DNA of 64,000 nucleotides from Bradyrhizobium symbiodeficiens (GCF_002266465.3 NZ_CP029427.2:496001-560000); one strand, 5' to 3'. Counted from the stretch's first letter, positions 45,081-54,669 are shown. Program-made: numbers and translations. Notes: a model not told the origin generated them from the sequence alone.

Positions 45081-47659
45081 AGTCGCGATTTGAAGAAGTG
45101 ATCGCTTCCGGATTGTTTAGCGTCGTTGAGAAGATCGAAATTCCCCCTCGTTCTGAACGGCTACTGCCCATTCCGCCGGACTTCAGTATAGGGTCGATCG
45201 GGCAGTGGTTGGCCAAGCTCGGTGGACCTGACGGTGCACTGTGGCGTCATCAGAGTTTAGCTCTCGGCTCGATCGCCGATGGCCTCAATGTAGTTGTGTC
45301 AACAGGCACGGCTTCGGGAAAGTCGCTCGTATTCCAGGCCGCGATCGCGAAAGAGCTGACAGAGGGAGATGGCAAGGCTATTGTTCTTTATCCCCTCAAG
45401 GCTCTGCTAGCTGATCAGCTGGCGCGTTGGAAAAAGCTCGCTCGCGAGCTTGGACTCCCCGAGGGTACGGTCGCTGAACTGCACGGCCAAGTCCTGCCTG
45501 ACGAGCGGGCGGACGCAGTCAAATCGGCGCGCTTGTTGGTCGCCACCCCAGACGTACTGCAAGCTTGGTTTATGCGACAAGTGGCGGCGCCGGCATTTAG
45601 AAGTCTCCTGTGTTTGACGAAATACGTCGTGTTGGATGAGGCGCATGTTTATGAATCTGTCTTTGGCAGCAACGTTGCGTACCTTCTTAGACGATTTCTC
45701 GCGGCAAGAAGGCGCGCTTCAAAGGAAACAGGCATAAATAGGCATCTTCAAATTATCGCGGCTACAGCGACGATTGCAGATCCATGCGAACACCTTGAAA
45801 GGTTGACCGGATGGCCTTTTGTTGGGATTGGTGAAGAAGACGATGGCGCGCCAACGTTCGGGCGTACGCTATATCACATTGAAGGCCCCGACACTGCCGC
45901 ACCAGCGGAGTCATTTCTGTCTGATCTTATCTCGCGGGTGATCGACGGACAAACCCCCGAAGGATCTTTCATAGCCTTTCACAACTCTCGTCAAGGCGTT
46001 GAGCGGATCGCAAGAACCGTCAATCAGGACGACGTATTGCCGTATCGCAGCGGTTACGAGCTAGAAGATCGAGCCAAAATTGAGCGCGCTCTGCGACATG
46101 GTGAGCTGAGAGGCGTCATCTCTACCTCGGCGCTGGAATTGGGCATCGATGTTGCGCAATTTAGGCTTGGGCTCAACCTCGGCGTTCCTCAGTCCAAAAA
46201 GGCTTTCCGGCAGCGGCTTGGACGCGTGGGGCGGGCCGCCCATGGCTGCTTCGCCGTCATAGCTCCGCGACTCGCGTTCGCGCGGTACGGAACGACGTTT
46301 CAGGAATATTACGAGGGCTCGGTAGAGCCATCGCACCTCTATCTTAGCAATCGCTTCATTCAGTTCGCTCACGCGCGTTGTCTGATAGATGAATCGGAAT
46401 CGCTTGGGAACGATACGAAGGGTTTGCCGCCGGGCGTATCCTGGCCTGAGAGTTTCGAGAAAGTGTACGAGATAGCTCGTCCAGGTGCGCGTCGTCCAAG
46501 GGAGTTTGACTATATAGCTCAGCTGGGTGCTGACTCGCCTCACTACAACTATCCTCTGCGTCAAGTCGGAGAAGCCAGCTACAAAATCAGGGAAGGTAGC
46601 AAGGACTTTAGCGAGTTGATTGGCGACATCGCCCTCAACCAAGCTATTCGCGAGGCATATCCGGGAGCGCTATATCTGCACCTTCGTCGGCCGACCAAGG
46701 TTGTCGAGTGGCGATCATCCTCCTTCGATCGGACGATTCGCATCGAGACCGCGCGAAACATGGCTCCCACGCGTCCGATCCTTAAGAAGACTGTGAACGT
46801 TAGCTTCAACTCTGACGAAATTGTAGCGGGGCGACTACTTACGGGAGCCGCCGGCGGGATCGCAGAGATAAACGTTCAGGTGAACGAGTCGGTCGAGGGG
46901 TTTTCTATTGGAGGAAAGAGCTTTCTGTATCGTGATCTAAGAGCGCAAGACCCGCGTATGACCCGTAAGCAGAGGGAGTTTCGCTCGACTGGCGTACTTA
47001 TCAAGATATCTGAACCATGGTTTGGGGGTACAGGGCCTCAGTCAAATACGCGCTCGAGCGTGGCAGAAGGCCTTAAGCAGCTATTGCTGAGAGAGAAGAG
47101 CATCTCGCCCAATGATATCGACTGTGCATATACCAACATCGCGTTCTATGTCGACGGTGCACCCCGGAGGGCGACGGACACAATTGTTATTTACGACAGC
47201 ATATATGGCGGTCTCCGGTTGACTGAGCCGCTCTATGCTGAGTTTTCAGATTACCTCGCGATGCTCGAGAAGGGTGCCCAGCTCGCTGGCTCAAACGCTT
47301 TCATCGATACAGATACGGTATCTAGGCTTCGAAGCTGGTTTGGGTCGCTAGCGCCGGGAGCGCCCTCGATTACCGGTGCTCCGATAGCTGCGGATGGAGA
47401 GTACCTGATCTACGCTCCTGGAAGTGAGGTTGCTCTACTTCATCAGGGCGTTTTGGTAGACCGCGTTCTCATCGCGCCCCAGCTAATGCCCTTGGGAGAC
47501 GCGATTATGCTTATGTACAGTTACGAGAATGGAAACCGGGGTGGAGCCTGGATCCCGCACGATCAAATTCAGGCAACGGGGCAAAACTGGCACTACGCAT
47601 ACTGGAACCCCGAGACTGGCGAGATCAGGGACGCTGAGTCGAGCGACGGCGTGTTCTAG
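45077..47659 (+). CDS. Hrq1/YprA-like DEAD-box helicase with DUF1998-like C-terminus
   Basis: 860 residues. Motifs: 'STGTASGKSLVFQAAI' (I), 'LYPLKALLADQ' (Ia), 'VVLDEAHVYESVFG' (II), 'IAATATIADP' (III), 'STSALELGIDV' (V) and 'FRQRLGRVGRAAHG' (VI). The C-terminal third has the DUF1998/MZB pattern 'VIYDSIYGGLRLTE', but lacks the four-cysteine cluster normally found in Hrq1 and MrfA. Related helicases occur in DISARM and Druantia-like defence loci. It is coupled to the GHKL ATPase by a four-base overlap and followed 23 bases later by the PLD gene. Confidence 0.85.
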   Translation: MKSRFEEVIASGLFSVVEKIEIPPRSERLLPIPPDFSIGSIGQWLAKLGGPDGALWRHQSLALGSIADGLNVVVSTGTASGKSLVFQAAIAKELTEGDGKAIVLYPLKALLADQLARWKKLARELGLPEGTVAELHGQVLPDERADAVKSARLLVATPDVLQAWFMRQVAAPAFRSLLCLTKYVVLDEAHVYESVFGSNVAYLLRRFLAARRRASKETGINRHLQIIAATATIADPCEHLERLTGWPFVGIGEEDDGAPTFGRTLYHIEGPDTAAPAESFLSDLISRVIDGQTPEGSFIAFHNSRQGVERIARTVNQDDVLPYRSGYELEDRAKIERALRHGELRGVISTSALELGIDVAQFRLGLNLGVPQSKKAFRQRLGRVGRAAHGCFAVIAPRLAFARYGTTFQEYYEGSVEPSHLYLSNRFIQFAHARCLIDESESLGNDTKGLPPGVSWPESFEKVYEIARPGARRPREFDYIAQLGADSPHYNYPLRQVGEASYKIREGSKDFSELIGDIALNQAIREAYPGALYLHLRRPTKVVEWRSSSFDRTIRIETARNMAPTRPILKKTVNVSFNSDEIVAGRLLTGAAGGIAEINVQVNESVEGFSIGGKSFLYRDLRAQDPRMTRKQREFRSTGVLIKISEPWFGGTGPQSNTRSSVAEGLKQLLLREKSISPNDIDCAYTNIAFYVDGAPRRATDTIVIYDSIYGGLRLTEPLYAEFSDYLAMLEKGAQLAGSNAFIDTDTVSRLRSWFGSLAPGAPSITGAPIAADGEYLIYAPGSEVALLHQGVLVDRVLIAPQLMPLGDAIMLMYSYENGNRGGAWIPHDQIQATGQNWHYAYWNPETGEIRDAESSDGVF

Positions 47660-47682
47660 AGACGTACTCAAAAGGGGGGGCA

Positions 47683-48707
47683 ATGAGGTTTTTGGAAGGG
47701 GCGACTCTATCAAGAGCAATCAGAGCGCTGGTTCAAAAGAAAAGTTTGAAAATCGCCGTCTCGTACTGGGGGCTGCCGGCTTGGATTTAATGGGCCTGGA
47801 TCCGAGGCGAAAGGATGTGGCCTTAATCTGCTGCTTGAAGGGCGGAAAGTCTGATCCGGACTTGATCGAGCAGTTTGGACGGCGAGCGAAACAGAACGAC
47901 CGGCTGCATGCGAAGGTAATATGGACCAACGCTGCCGCAATAGTGAGCTCCGCAAACGCGTCCTCAAATGGGTTGCCGGAAGAGGAGGCCGCCTCAGCCG
48001 GCCTAATCGAAGCGGGGACCTTGATTTCTGACGATAAGGAATTGCTCGCGATCAAGGAGTGGTTTGACGAATTATATCGAAAGTCGAGGGTCATTAAGAA
48101 GCAAGATCTCGAAGCCGCGCGCGCGGCGCGAAATAAGCGAATTTGGAAACAAAATTCAAAGCTGTCGTCAGATAAGAAGCAGTCGCTCATCGAGGCGATG
48201 CAGGATGGCGGGAGTCTTGAATTCGACAAGCAGCGTATCTTTTTTGTTCTTTATAGGGAGCGGCCCACCAGCACACAGCTCGCCAAAGCAAGAGCGACCG
48301 TAAAAAAAGACAAGGAAGCTATCGCGAACACATACAAGATGTCTGATTTACAATTCCGCGGATTAGATTTCTATTTCAATTGGCCAACGCTTCCTTCAAG
48401 CGCCTACCTAATCGATCTCGAGTCGTACCGCCGAGCATGGCACGTACATGGGATACTAAAGACGTTCGACACAAAACGCACGTGGCCAGTTCGTTTCGCA
48501 AATGGAGAGACGGATCGGCTGACATTCGCTCAACCGGCGCGGCATGCATTCCCCTACTCAATCGGCCTTAAGGATCGAGCAGTCCTGAGAGCTGCGGCGA
48601 ACAAATTGTGGAAGCGAGCGAGCGGCGATTCATCAGGTCGAATTATCTCCCTTAAAGATGCCGCCGCGACAATCTTGAGCCTTACCGAAGCGCAAGGCGG
48701 GAAATGA
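47683..48707 (+). pseudogene. PLD-family nuclease, interrupted by a one-base frameshift
   Basis: The gene starts at ATG 47683 (MRFLEGATLSRAIRALV...) and reads 'LKIAVSYWG', then meets TAA near 47786. The continuation is in the next frame: 'GAAGLDLMGLDPRRKDVALICCL' and so on to a stop at 48707. Adding one G to the five-G run at 47768-47772 rejoins them into about 342 residues. The HKD motif is visible as 'RLHAKVIWTNAAAIVSSANASSNGL' near residues 87-110, with the His and Lys kept. The break may be a real mutation, phase variation or a sequencing error. Third gene of the GHKL-helicase-PLD set. Confidence 0.75.
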
Positions 48708-48716
48708 TCGGTCACC

Positions 48717-48735
48717 GGCCGACTTCTTCCATAAC
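48717..48735 (+). repeat. Module-boundary repeat, copy 2
   Basis: Same 19 bases as at 43879, starting ten bases after the PLD stop. It shares a longer match with copy 3: GATCGGYCACC precedes the core in both, giving about 31 bases. Confidence 0.85.
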
Positions 48736-48825
48736 AGCTGATAGGCGAGCGCTCGTCGTGAGTGGGAGCTAGTGGCTAAGCGCCTTGGACCTTGGCGAGA
48801 GCAGCCATCTTTGCGCTTAATGCAT

Positions 48826-49689
48826 TCAACGGGCTGGTATCAGAGCGTCCATTGGTCTGCACTCTCCACCGCGGTGGATCATCGCATGGCAGTTCGCACA
48901 AACGATTGCAAGCTCGTTCAATTTGATCGGCCGTCCTTCAGCAGGAGCTTCGCTCAGTGGCTTTAAGTGGTGGACATGCGCAAACTCCTTGCCAAGTTCC
49001 CCGTAAGTTGCCTTGAAGTCGAAGCCGCAGCGGGGTACCTCACATTTCAAGAAGCCCTTGTTTTCCCAGAGAGCTGCCTGGATCTTTTTTGCGCGTACAG
49101 ATGCTTCGCGTCTGCGGTGAAGAATGTACCTCCTGCGCTCCTCGCCCTCGAAACCTTGAATTTCTGGATCGTCCGCATCGGTTGATCTAGCCGGCAGAGC
49201 ACCACGGGTCACAATGCAATGGCCACTTGCCGCGTCGTATGAAGTGACAGCCCAAGGTACCGGATCAAGACGCCGTTTCTCCACCGCGGATGACTCCGCT
49301 TCAGCGTCCAAATGATCGCGCTTCTCACCTTCTAAGATGATCGCGCGTACTGGCAGCCCATCACGATATGCAATCCGCAGATTATCATCGAGCTCATTCG
49401 CGCGCTTCTTCCATTGTGCAGCCCCCCTGCCGCCAAATCGCCCATCGCGCAGGCGAATATTTTGGTCATGTACGATGTCCTCTCCGGCAATCGTCAGGTC
49501 TTCGTGGAAGAATAGCGCAACGACCACCTTGTCGGGCTGACGAAAGGACCAATTATAGCAGTACTTTGGATTCATAGCCGGATTGGAGCCCTTGAAGTCG
49601 CTCCATTCGCTCACATCGACGCCTGCCTCCTTGACCAAGTCGATCACCAGGGGTTTCGCTATCGGTCTAAGGGCGGCAAGGTCAGTCAT
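48826..49689 (-). CDS. HNH endonuclease
   Basis: 287 residues. The C-terminal HNH fold has zinc cysteines in 'CEVPRCGFDF' and 'CANCHAMIHRG', the catalytic 'HVHHLKPLSE' and Asn in 'LNELAIVCAN'. The N-terminal half ('LVIDLVKEAGVDVSEW', 'NPKYCYNWSF') is shared by a group of stand-alone HNH nucleases and may recognise DNA. The start is ATG at 49689, or GTG at 49698, which has AAGGA seven bases upstream. It is divergent from the nuclease-helicase gene with about 350 bases between. A defence role is inferred from its position. Confidence 0.88.
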   Translation of the reverse strand: MTDLAALRPIAKPLVIDLVKEAGVDVSEWSDFKGSNPAMNPKYCYNWSFRQPDKVVVALFFHEDLTIAGEDIVHDQNIRLRDGRFGGRGAAQWKKRANELDDNLRIAYRDGLPVRAIILEGEKRDHLDAEAESSAVEKRRLDPVPWAVTSYDAASGHCIVTRGALPARSTDADDPEIQGFEGEERRRYILHRRREASVRAKKIQAALWENKGFLKCEVPRCGFDFKATYGELGKEFAHVHHLKPLSEAPAEGRPIKLNELAIVCANCHAMIHRGGECRPMDALIPAR

Positions 49690-50041
49690 GGCGATCACGA
49701 GAACATCCTTGGAATAAAGCGTTATGTAGTCACACCCCTTATGCCAAGATTCAACCGCTACTGCCAAGGTTACTCGCAAGCCAAACTTCACGGTGCACGC
49801 GGCTCTGTCCCGGCTCTCATTGCCCTCCACATCATTCCGATTGAGTCTTGGCGCTTGTAGTAGAGCTTGTTGACCGATTGATGCGGTGCGTTCTCTTCCG
49901 CCTTGGGAACGAGCGTAACCTCGACGCTGTCGATTCGCGCTATGTGTGTTGTACTTCCGGAGGCCTTTTGCGCCCGTCGGAAGGCCGGTATCGTTGCTCC
50001 GCCGTGGCCATTGCGTCCCGGCAGCAGTCTCGGGGGGATAG
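49690..50041. other. Divergent control region of module 3
   Basis: About 350 bases between the HNH gene (minus) and the RecB-like/helicase gene (plus). I see no gene. GGGGGGA just before 50042 is the ribosome site of the latter. Confidence 0.5.
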
Positions 50042-53000
50042 ATGCAAAAGAACGGTGCGGTGATCGTCTTCAGCGCTGGCGACCTCGTTGGACACCTGAA
50101 TTGTCGATACCTCACACACCTCGACCTTAAGGTTGCCCGGGGCGAACTGGCCAAGCCAAAAATCCGCGATGACCCGACCCTCGATGCCCTGGTGCAGCGC
50201 GGCAAGGCTCATGAGCAGAGTTTCGTCGATTACCTGGCCAAGGAGGGTGGGGCCGTCACAGTTATCGCCGGCGTCGGCGTCGATGATGTCTCGGTTGACC
50301 AAACGCGGCAAGCGATGGTGCGCGGCGATGCGGCAATTGTTCAGGCGGCGTTACGGAATGGGCATTGGAGCGGTCGCGCCGACGTGCTGCGGCGGGTCGA
50401 GGCACCAAGCGGTTTGGGCGCCTGGTCCTACGAGGTCACCGACACCAAGTTGGCCCGCGAGACCAAGGGCAACACGGTTCTGCAGCTGAGCCTCTACTCG
50501 GATCTATTGGCGATCACACAGCAGAAGGTCCCGGAGGCGGCCCACGTTGTGACGCCCGGCACGGAGTATCTGCCTGAGGCCTACCGCGTGGCTGATTTTG
50601 CGGCGTTCTACCGCCGGATCAAGCAAAGCCTGGAGACCTTTGCGGCGTCACCCCTGCATGATGGACTCTATCCCGACCCGATCGAGCACTGCGAGGTCTG
50701 CCGATGGCGCGAGCCCTGTGCTTCCAAGCGGCGGGCCGACGATCACCTGTCGCTCGTCGCGGGGATAGCCAAGACTCAGATTGAAGAGCTGGTGCGGCAA
50801 GGTGCGGGTACAATGGCCGCACTTGCGACCCTGCCGATCCCGCTGCAGTGGCGACCCGATCGAGGCACTTCGTCAAGCTACGAGAAGGTTCGCGAGCAGG
50901 CGAGGCTCCAGGTGGAGGGGCGTGTTGCGGGCGAGGTGCTTTACGAGCCGTTGCCGCTGGTACCGGAATTTGGCCTATTCCGGCTGCCCGAGCCTTCCCC
51001 CGGCGACATCTTTTTCGATTTCGAAGGCGATCCATTCGTGGACGGCGGCGGGCTCGAGTTCCTGTTCGGCTACCTCTATGCCAAGGACGACGGCACAGAC
51101 GTTTATGTCGGCGACTGGGTGACGACACGGCAGCAAGAACGGGTGGCGTTCGAGCGTTTCATTGACTTCGTGACGGAGCGGCTGACCACCCATCCCGGCT
51201 TGCACGTCTATCACTACGCGCCTTATGAGCCGGCCGCGCTGAAACGATTGATGGGGCGATACGCTACGCGAGAGGACGAGGTCGACAATCTCCTTCGGGC
51301 GGGCGTGTTTGTCGACCTGTACGCCGTCGTCCGACAGGGCATTCGAGCCAGCGTCGAAAGTTATTCGATCAAGAAGCTCGAGCCGTTGTACCGGTTTGAC
51401 CGCGCCGTCCCGCTGATTGATGTCGGCGGCGCCATGGCACGGGTGCAGGCCTGCCTCGAACTGGCCGATGCCAATGCAATTGATGCCGGCGATCAGGCGG
51501 CCATCGTCGGATACAACCGCGACGATTGTGCCTCGACGCGCGCCTTGCGGGACTGGCTTGAAGGGGTACGGGGCGGGCTGATCGCGCAGGGGGAGAGGAT
51601 CGATCGGCCGCAGCCGAAGGCTGCCGAGATAAGCGAGGGCCTCAGCGGCTGGAAGCGCCGGGTTGCTGGACTTGTAGCGCGGTTGACCGGCGACGTTCCG
51701 GACGATGTTGCCGAACGCAGCGATGAGCAGCAGGCGCGCTGGTTGCTTGCTCACTTGATCGACTTCTTCGGCCGCGAGAACAAGGCGGTGTGGTGGGAGT
51801 ATTTCCGGCTGAGCGATTTATCGGCCGAGGATCTCCTATATGAGCGCGCAGGACTGGGAGGGCTGACCTTTCTCGGTCTCGTTGGAGGCACAGCGAAGGC
51901 ACCCATTCACCGGTACGGCTTCACGGTTCAGGAGACTGATGTTCGCCCCGACGACGATTTGAGGAGCGTAGGCGGCGACAAGCTTGGCAGCGTCGTGGCC
52001 ATGTCGGATGACGACAGAACCATCGACATCAAGAAGCGCCAAAACACAGAAGATTTTCATCCCGAAGCAGTCTTCGCTCATAAGTTCATTGACAATCAGG
52101 TTCTCGCAGAATCGGTGTTCCGCATTGGCGAGTATGTCGCAGACAACGGGATCGTCGGGCCGGGTGTATATCGGGCTGCTCGCGACTTGCTGCTCAAAGT
52201 GGCTCCACGTCTTTCCGGGCAGATGTTAGAGCAACCTGGCGAGCCACCGCTAGCGACCGCAATGCGTGCCGCTGTCTCGCTTGATCAGAGCGTTTTGCCA
52301 GTGCAGGGCCCGCCGGGCGCCGGTAAAACTCACGCCGGTGCGCGCATGATCTGCGCGCTTGTGCGTGATGGGCGGACGGTCGGCATTACAGCCAACAGCC
52401 ATAAGGTCATTCGCCACTTACTCGATAAATCCCTGGAGGCCGCTGCCGAGCAAAGTCTTCCAATTCAGTGCATTCAGAAGGTCAAGGATCAGCCGGTCTC
52501 TGTGCCTGGATTTCAACAAACGACGAACAACCCGGACTTCATCGACGGGCTTAGCAATGGTTGCCAGGTTGGCGGTGCTACCAGCTGGTTTTGGGCCCGG
52601 CCGGATGCGACGGGCATTTTGGATGTTCTGTTCGTTGACGAAGCCGCGCAAATGTCATTGGCGAGCGTCTTGGCCGTATCGCAGGCGGCCGAGAGCATTG
52701 TCCTCCTGGGCGACCCTAGACAGCTTGAGCAGCCGATACAGGGCAGCCATCCGGACGGCGTCGCTACGTCCACGCTTGACCATGTCCTGGGCGAACACGC
52801 AACGATCGAGGCTGACCGCGGACTCTTTCTCGGAGAAACCTGGCGTTTACACCCCGACATCTGCGCTTTCACGTCGGAGCTCTTTTATGAAGGTCGACTT
52901 CGCTCACGTACGGGACTGGAGCGGCAGGAGGTTAGGTCGACGAGCCGAGTGAACGGGGTGGGCCTTCGGCATCTTGCCGTCCAGCATGTCGGCAACCAGA

Positions 53001-53440
53001 ATTCGTCGCCAGAAGAAGCAGACGAGATCAAGAGACTCGTTGATGAGATTTTGAGTAGCAACGCGAGTTGGGTTGACGCTTCAGGGACAGAAGCGGCAAT
53101 TCGGCTAGAAGACATTCTGATCATCGCCCCCTACAACGCGCAGGTCTTTGAGCTTCAGGAGCGGTTGCCGGGCGCGCGTATCGGTACCGTCGACAAGTTT
53201 CAGGGACAGGAGGCGCCTCTCGTGATTTATTCGATGACGACCTCGTCTCATGCCGACGCCCCGCGGGGAATGGAGTTTCTCTACAGCGCCAACCGGCTGA
53301 ACGTGGCGACTTCGCGGGCGAGATGCATCTGTGTTTTGGTGGCCAGTCCTCGTCTGTTCGAGGTCGAATGCCGAACGCCCCGCCAGATGCAATTGGCGAA
53401 CGCGTTCTGCCGGTATCTTGAGTTGGCTCGTCCGCTTTAG
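50042..53440 (+). CDS. RecB-like nuclease (TM0106 family) fused to SF1 helicase
   Basis: 1132 residues. The N-terminal part (about 10-250) is a TM0106/Cas4-like RecB nuclease: 'GRADVLRRV' and 'YEVTDTKLARETKGN' carry the D...(D/E)xK residues, and Cys in 'LNCRYLTH' with 'HCEVCRWREPC' near 216-228 could hold an Fe-S cluster. An RNase H-like 'FFDFEGDPFVDGG' near 320 and 'GYNRDDCASTRAL' near 490 follow. The SF1 helicase has 'VQGPPGAGKTHAG' near 755, 'VLFVDEAAQMSLA' near 863 and 'TVDKFQGQEAPLVIYS' near 1050. The layout recalls Dna2. ATG at 50042 follows GGGGGGA. Confidence 0.88.
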   Translation: MQKNGAVIVFSAGDLVGHLNCRYLTHLDLKVARGELAKPKIRDDPTLDALVQRGKAHEQSFVDYLAKEGGAVTVIAGVGVDDVSVDQTRQAMVRGDAAIVQAALRNGHWSGRADVLRRVEAPSGLGAWSYEVTDTKLARETKGNTVLQLSLYSDLLAITQQKVPEAAHVVTPGTEYLPEAYRVADFAAFYRRIKQSLETFAASPLHDGLYPDPIEHCEVCRWREPCASKRRADDHLSLVAGIAKTQIEELVRQGAGTMAALATLPIPLQWRPDRGTSSSYEKVREQARLQVEGRVAGEVLYEPLPLVPEFGLFRLPEPSPGDIFFDFEGDPFVDGGGLEFLFGYLYAKDDGTDVYVGDWVTTRQQERVAFERFIDFVTERLTTHPGLHVYHYAPYEPAALKRLMGRYATREDEVDNLLRAGVFVDLYAVVRQGIRASVESYSIKKLEPLYRFDRAVPLIDVGGAMARVQACLELADANAIDAGDQAAIVGYNRDDCASTRALRDWLEGVRGGLIAQGERIDRPQPKAAEISEGLSGWKRRVAGLVARLTGDVPDDVAERSDEQQARWLLAHLIDFFGRENKAVWWEYFRLSDLSAEDLLYERAGLGGLTFLGLVGGTAKAPIHRYGFTVQETDVRPDDDLRSVGGDKLGSVVAMSDDDRTIDIKKRQNTEDFHPEAVFAHKFIDNQVLAESVFRIGEYVADNGIVGPGVYRAARDLLLKVAPRLSGQMLEQPGEPPLATAMRAAVSLDQSVLPVQGPPGAGKTHAGARMICALVRDGRTVGITANSHKVIRHLLDKSLEAAAEQSLPIQCIQKVKDQPVSVPGFQQTTNNPDFIDGLSNGCQVGGATSWFWARPDATGILDVLFVDEAAQMSLASVLAVSQAAESIVLLGDPRQLEQPIQGSHPDGVATSTLDHVLGEHATIEADRGLFLGETWRLHPDICAFTSELFYEGRLRSRTGLERQEVRSTSRVNGVGLRHLAVQHVGNQNSSPEEADEIKRLVDEILSSNASWVDASGTEAAIRLEDILIIAPYNAQVFELQERLPGARIGTVDKFQGQEAPLVIYSMTTSSHADAPRGMEFLYSANRLNVATSRARCICVLVASPRLFEVECRTPRQMQLANAFCRYLELARPL

Positions 53441-53496
53441 CTGCGAGCTTGCGACCGCCCCCGGGCAGGTTAGCGAGCCGGGCCGGATCGGCCACC

Positions 53497-53515
53497 GGCC
53501 GACTTCTTCCATAAC
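53497..53515 (+). repeat. Module-boundary repeat, copy 3
   Basis: Same 19 bases as at 43879 and 48717, starting 57 bases after the nuclease-helicase stop. Downstream of the core all three copies keep a loose GCGA about ten bases on. Confidence 0.85.
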
Positions 53516-53559
53516 AATGGGTATGCGAACACATCGGAAGAGTCCCGCCATGAAAGTCA

Positions 53560-53844
53560 CTACATCAACGGGTCATTGCCTTTCGGCTGCTGCAGGAAGT
53601 CTGCGAGCTGAGATTCTGCGGCAGTCAGCTCGAAGGCATTGCGCAGAGTCATCATACCCGCTGACTGCATCAGGTCGGCGTCGGAGATAACTAGTATTGG
53701 GTGGAAGAGGGAAAGCGGAGAGTCAGTTACATCTGATGAAGCGGTAAGTCCGCGGGCCTCGATAATAAACTCTGCTGACTGCAAGCCTGAGCTTCTTTTC
53801 TTAACGGGAAAATTGCACTTACGCCGGCGAATTTCCTTGGTTGT
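53560..53844 (-). pseudogene. Truncated LuxR-like regulator remnant
   Basis: About 94 residues from ATG at 53844. The C-terminal part 'LFHPILVISDADLMQSAGMMTLRNAFELTAAESQLADFL' (quoted in part by key words HPILVISD, LTAAESQLA) matches the stretch just before and into the LuxR HTH of PAS-type regulators, where 'GLTPAEARLA' begins the HTH. The frame ends after 'LADFLQQ', so the DNA-binding half is missing. The break lies 45 bases from boundary repeat copy 3, consistent with loss on insertion. The N-terminus is also short. Confidence 0.45.
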
Positions 53845-53907
53845 CATCCTCACCAAGGCTGGCTACCATCTAGAAATATTTTTGAAAATTGCTTTGAAGG
53901 TGCGGCG

Positions 53908-54669
53908 ATGGTTTTTTGGGACATAGTCCGTGTATTTTTCCCGAAAGTAGTTCTGGTCGCCTTAGCACTGTTTGCGTTTAGGCTGGTCGTGTTGACGTTA
54001 TTGGAGAAACGCAACCCAGCTCATGTTGTGTCTTATCGCGAGGTGCTACCGAGAGATATCCTCGTTACTTTCGTGATTGGTTTCGGCGTTTTTCCAATTT
54101 CAAATTTTTTAAATCGCTGGATTGCGTATGAGCCAGAGCTCCCGCGCTTAGTCATGGAATTGCCGCTGGCGATCCGCGTGGTGCTCTACCTCCTGATCGG
54201 CGATCTTGGGCATTACTGGGTGCACAGACTCATGCACACACGTCACTTCTGGCGTACTCACAAGTGGCATCACGCGCCTACATACATGTATTGGTTAGCC
54301 GGCGTCCGCGCTTCGGTCACGCAGGTGACGTTGGTCAATCTACCATACATCGCGGCTGGAGCGTTTCTCGCGTTCTCCCCGTGGTGGATTTTTTGGGCCA
54401 TTATCTTAAAGAACACTGCGCAGAATGATTTCATGCACTTCAACCGATGGTGGGGCAACCGATGGCTTGAATGGTTCATCGTAACGCCTCGTTACCATCA
54501 TATTCATCACAGTGATAATCCGGACCATTATAACAGCAATTTAGCCGCACTATTTCCGATCTGGGATCACCTGTTCGGAACTTATGTTGACCCCGACACG
54601 GTCCAAAAGCCTTTACGTTTTGGCATTGGGGAATCTGTACCGCCGATCCGACTTTTCATTGGTATTTGA
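53908..54669 (+). CDS. Fatty acid hydroxylase/sterol desaturase family membrane protein
   Basis: 253 residues with about four membrane segments. The three di-iron histidine boxes are present: 'HYWVHRLMH' (about 110), 'HKWHHAP' (about 128) and 'HHIHHSDNPDHYNSN' (about 197). Members hydroxylate or desaturate lipids, carotenoids or sterol-like compounds using oxygen. The gene is notably AT-rich against the surroundings, which suggests transfer. ATG at 53908 is preceded by GAAGG. The substrate is unknown; hopanoid or lipid A acyl chains are possible. Confidence 0.85.
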   Translation: MVFWDIVRVFFPKVVLVALALFAFRLVVLTLLEKRNPAHVVSYREVLPRDILVTFVIGFGVFPISNFLNRWIAYEPELPRLVMELPLAIRVVLYLLIGDLGHYWVHRLMHTRHFWRTHKWHHAPTYMYWLAGVRASVTQVTLVNLPYIAAGAFLAFSPWWIFWAIILKNTAQNDFMHFNRWWGNRWLEWFIVTPRYHHIHHSDNPDHYNSNLAALFPIWDHLFGTYVDPDTVQKPLRFGIGESVPPIRLFIGI

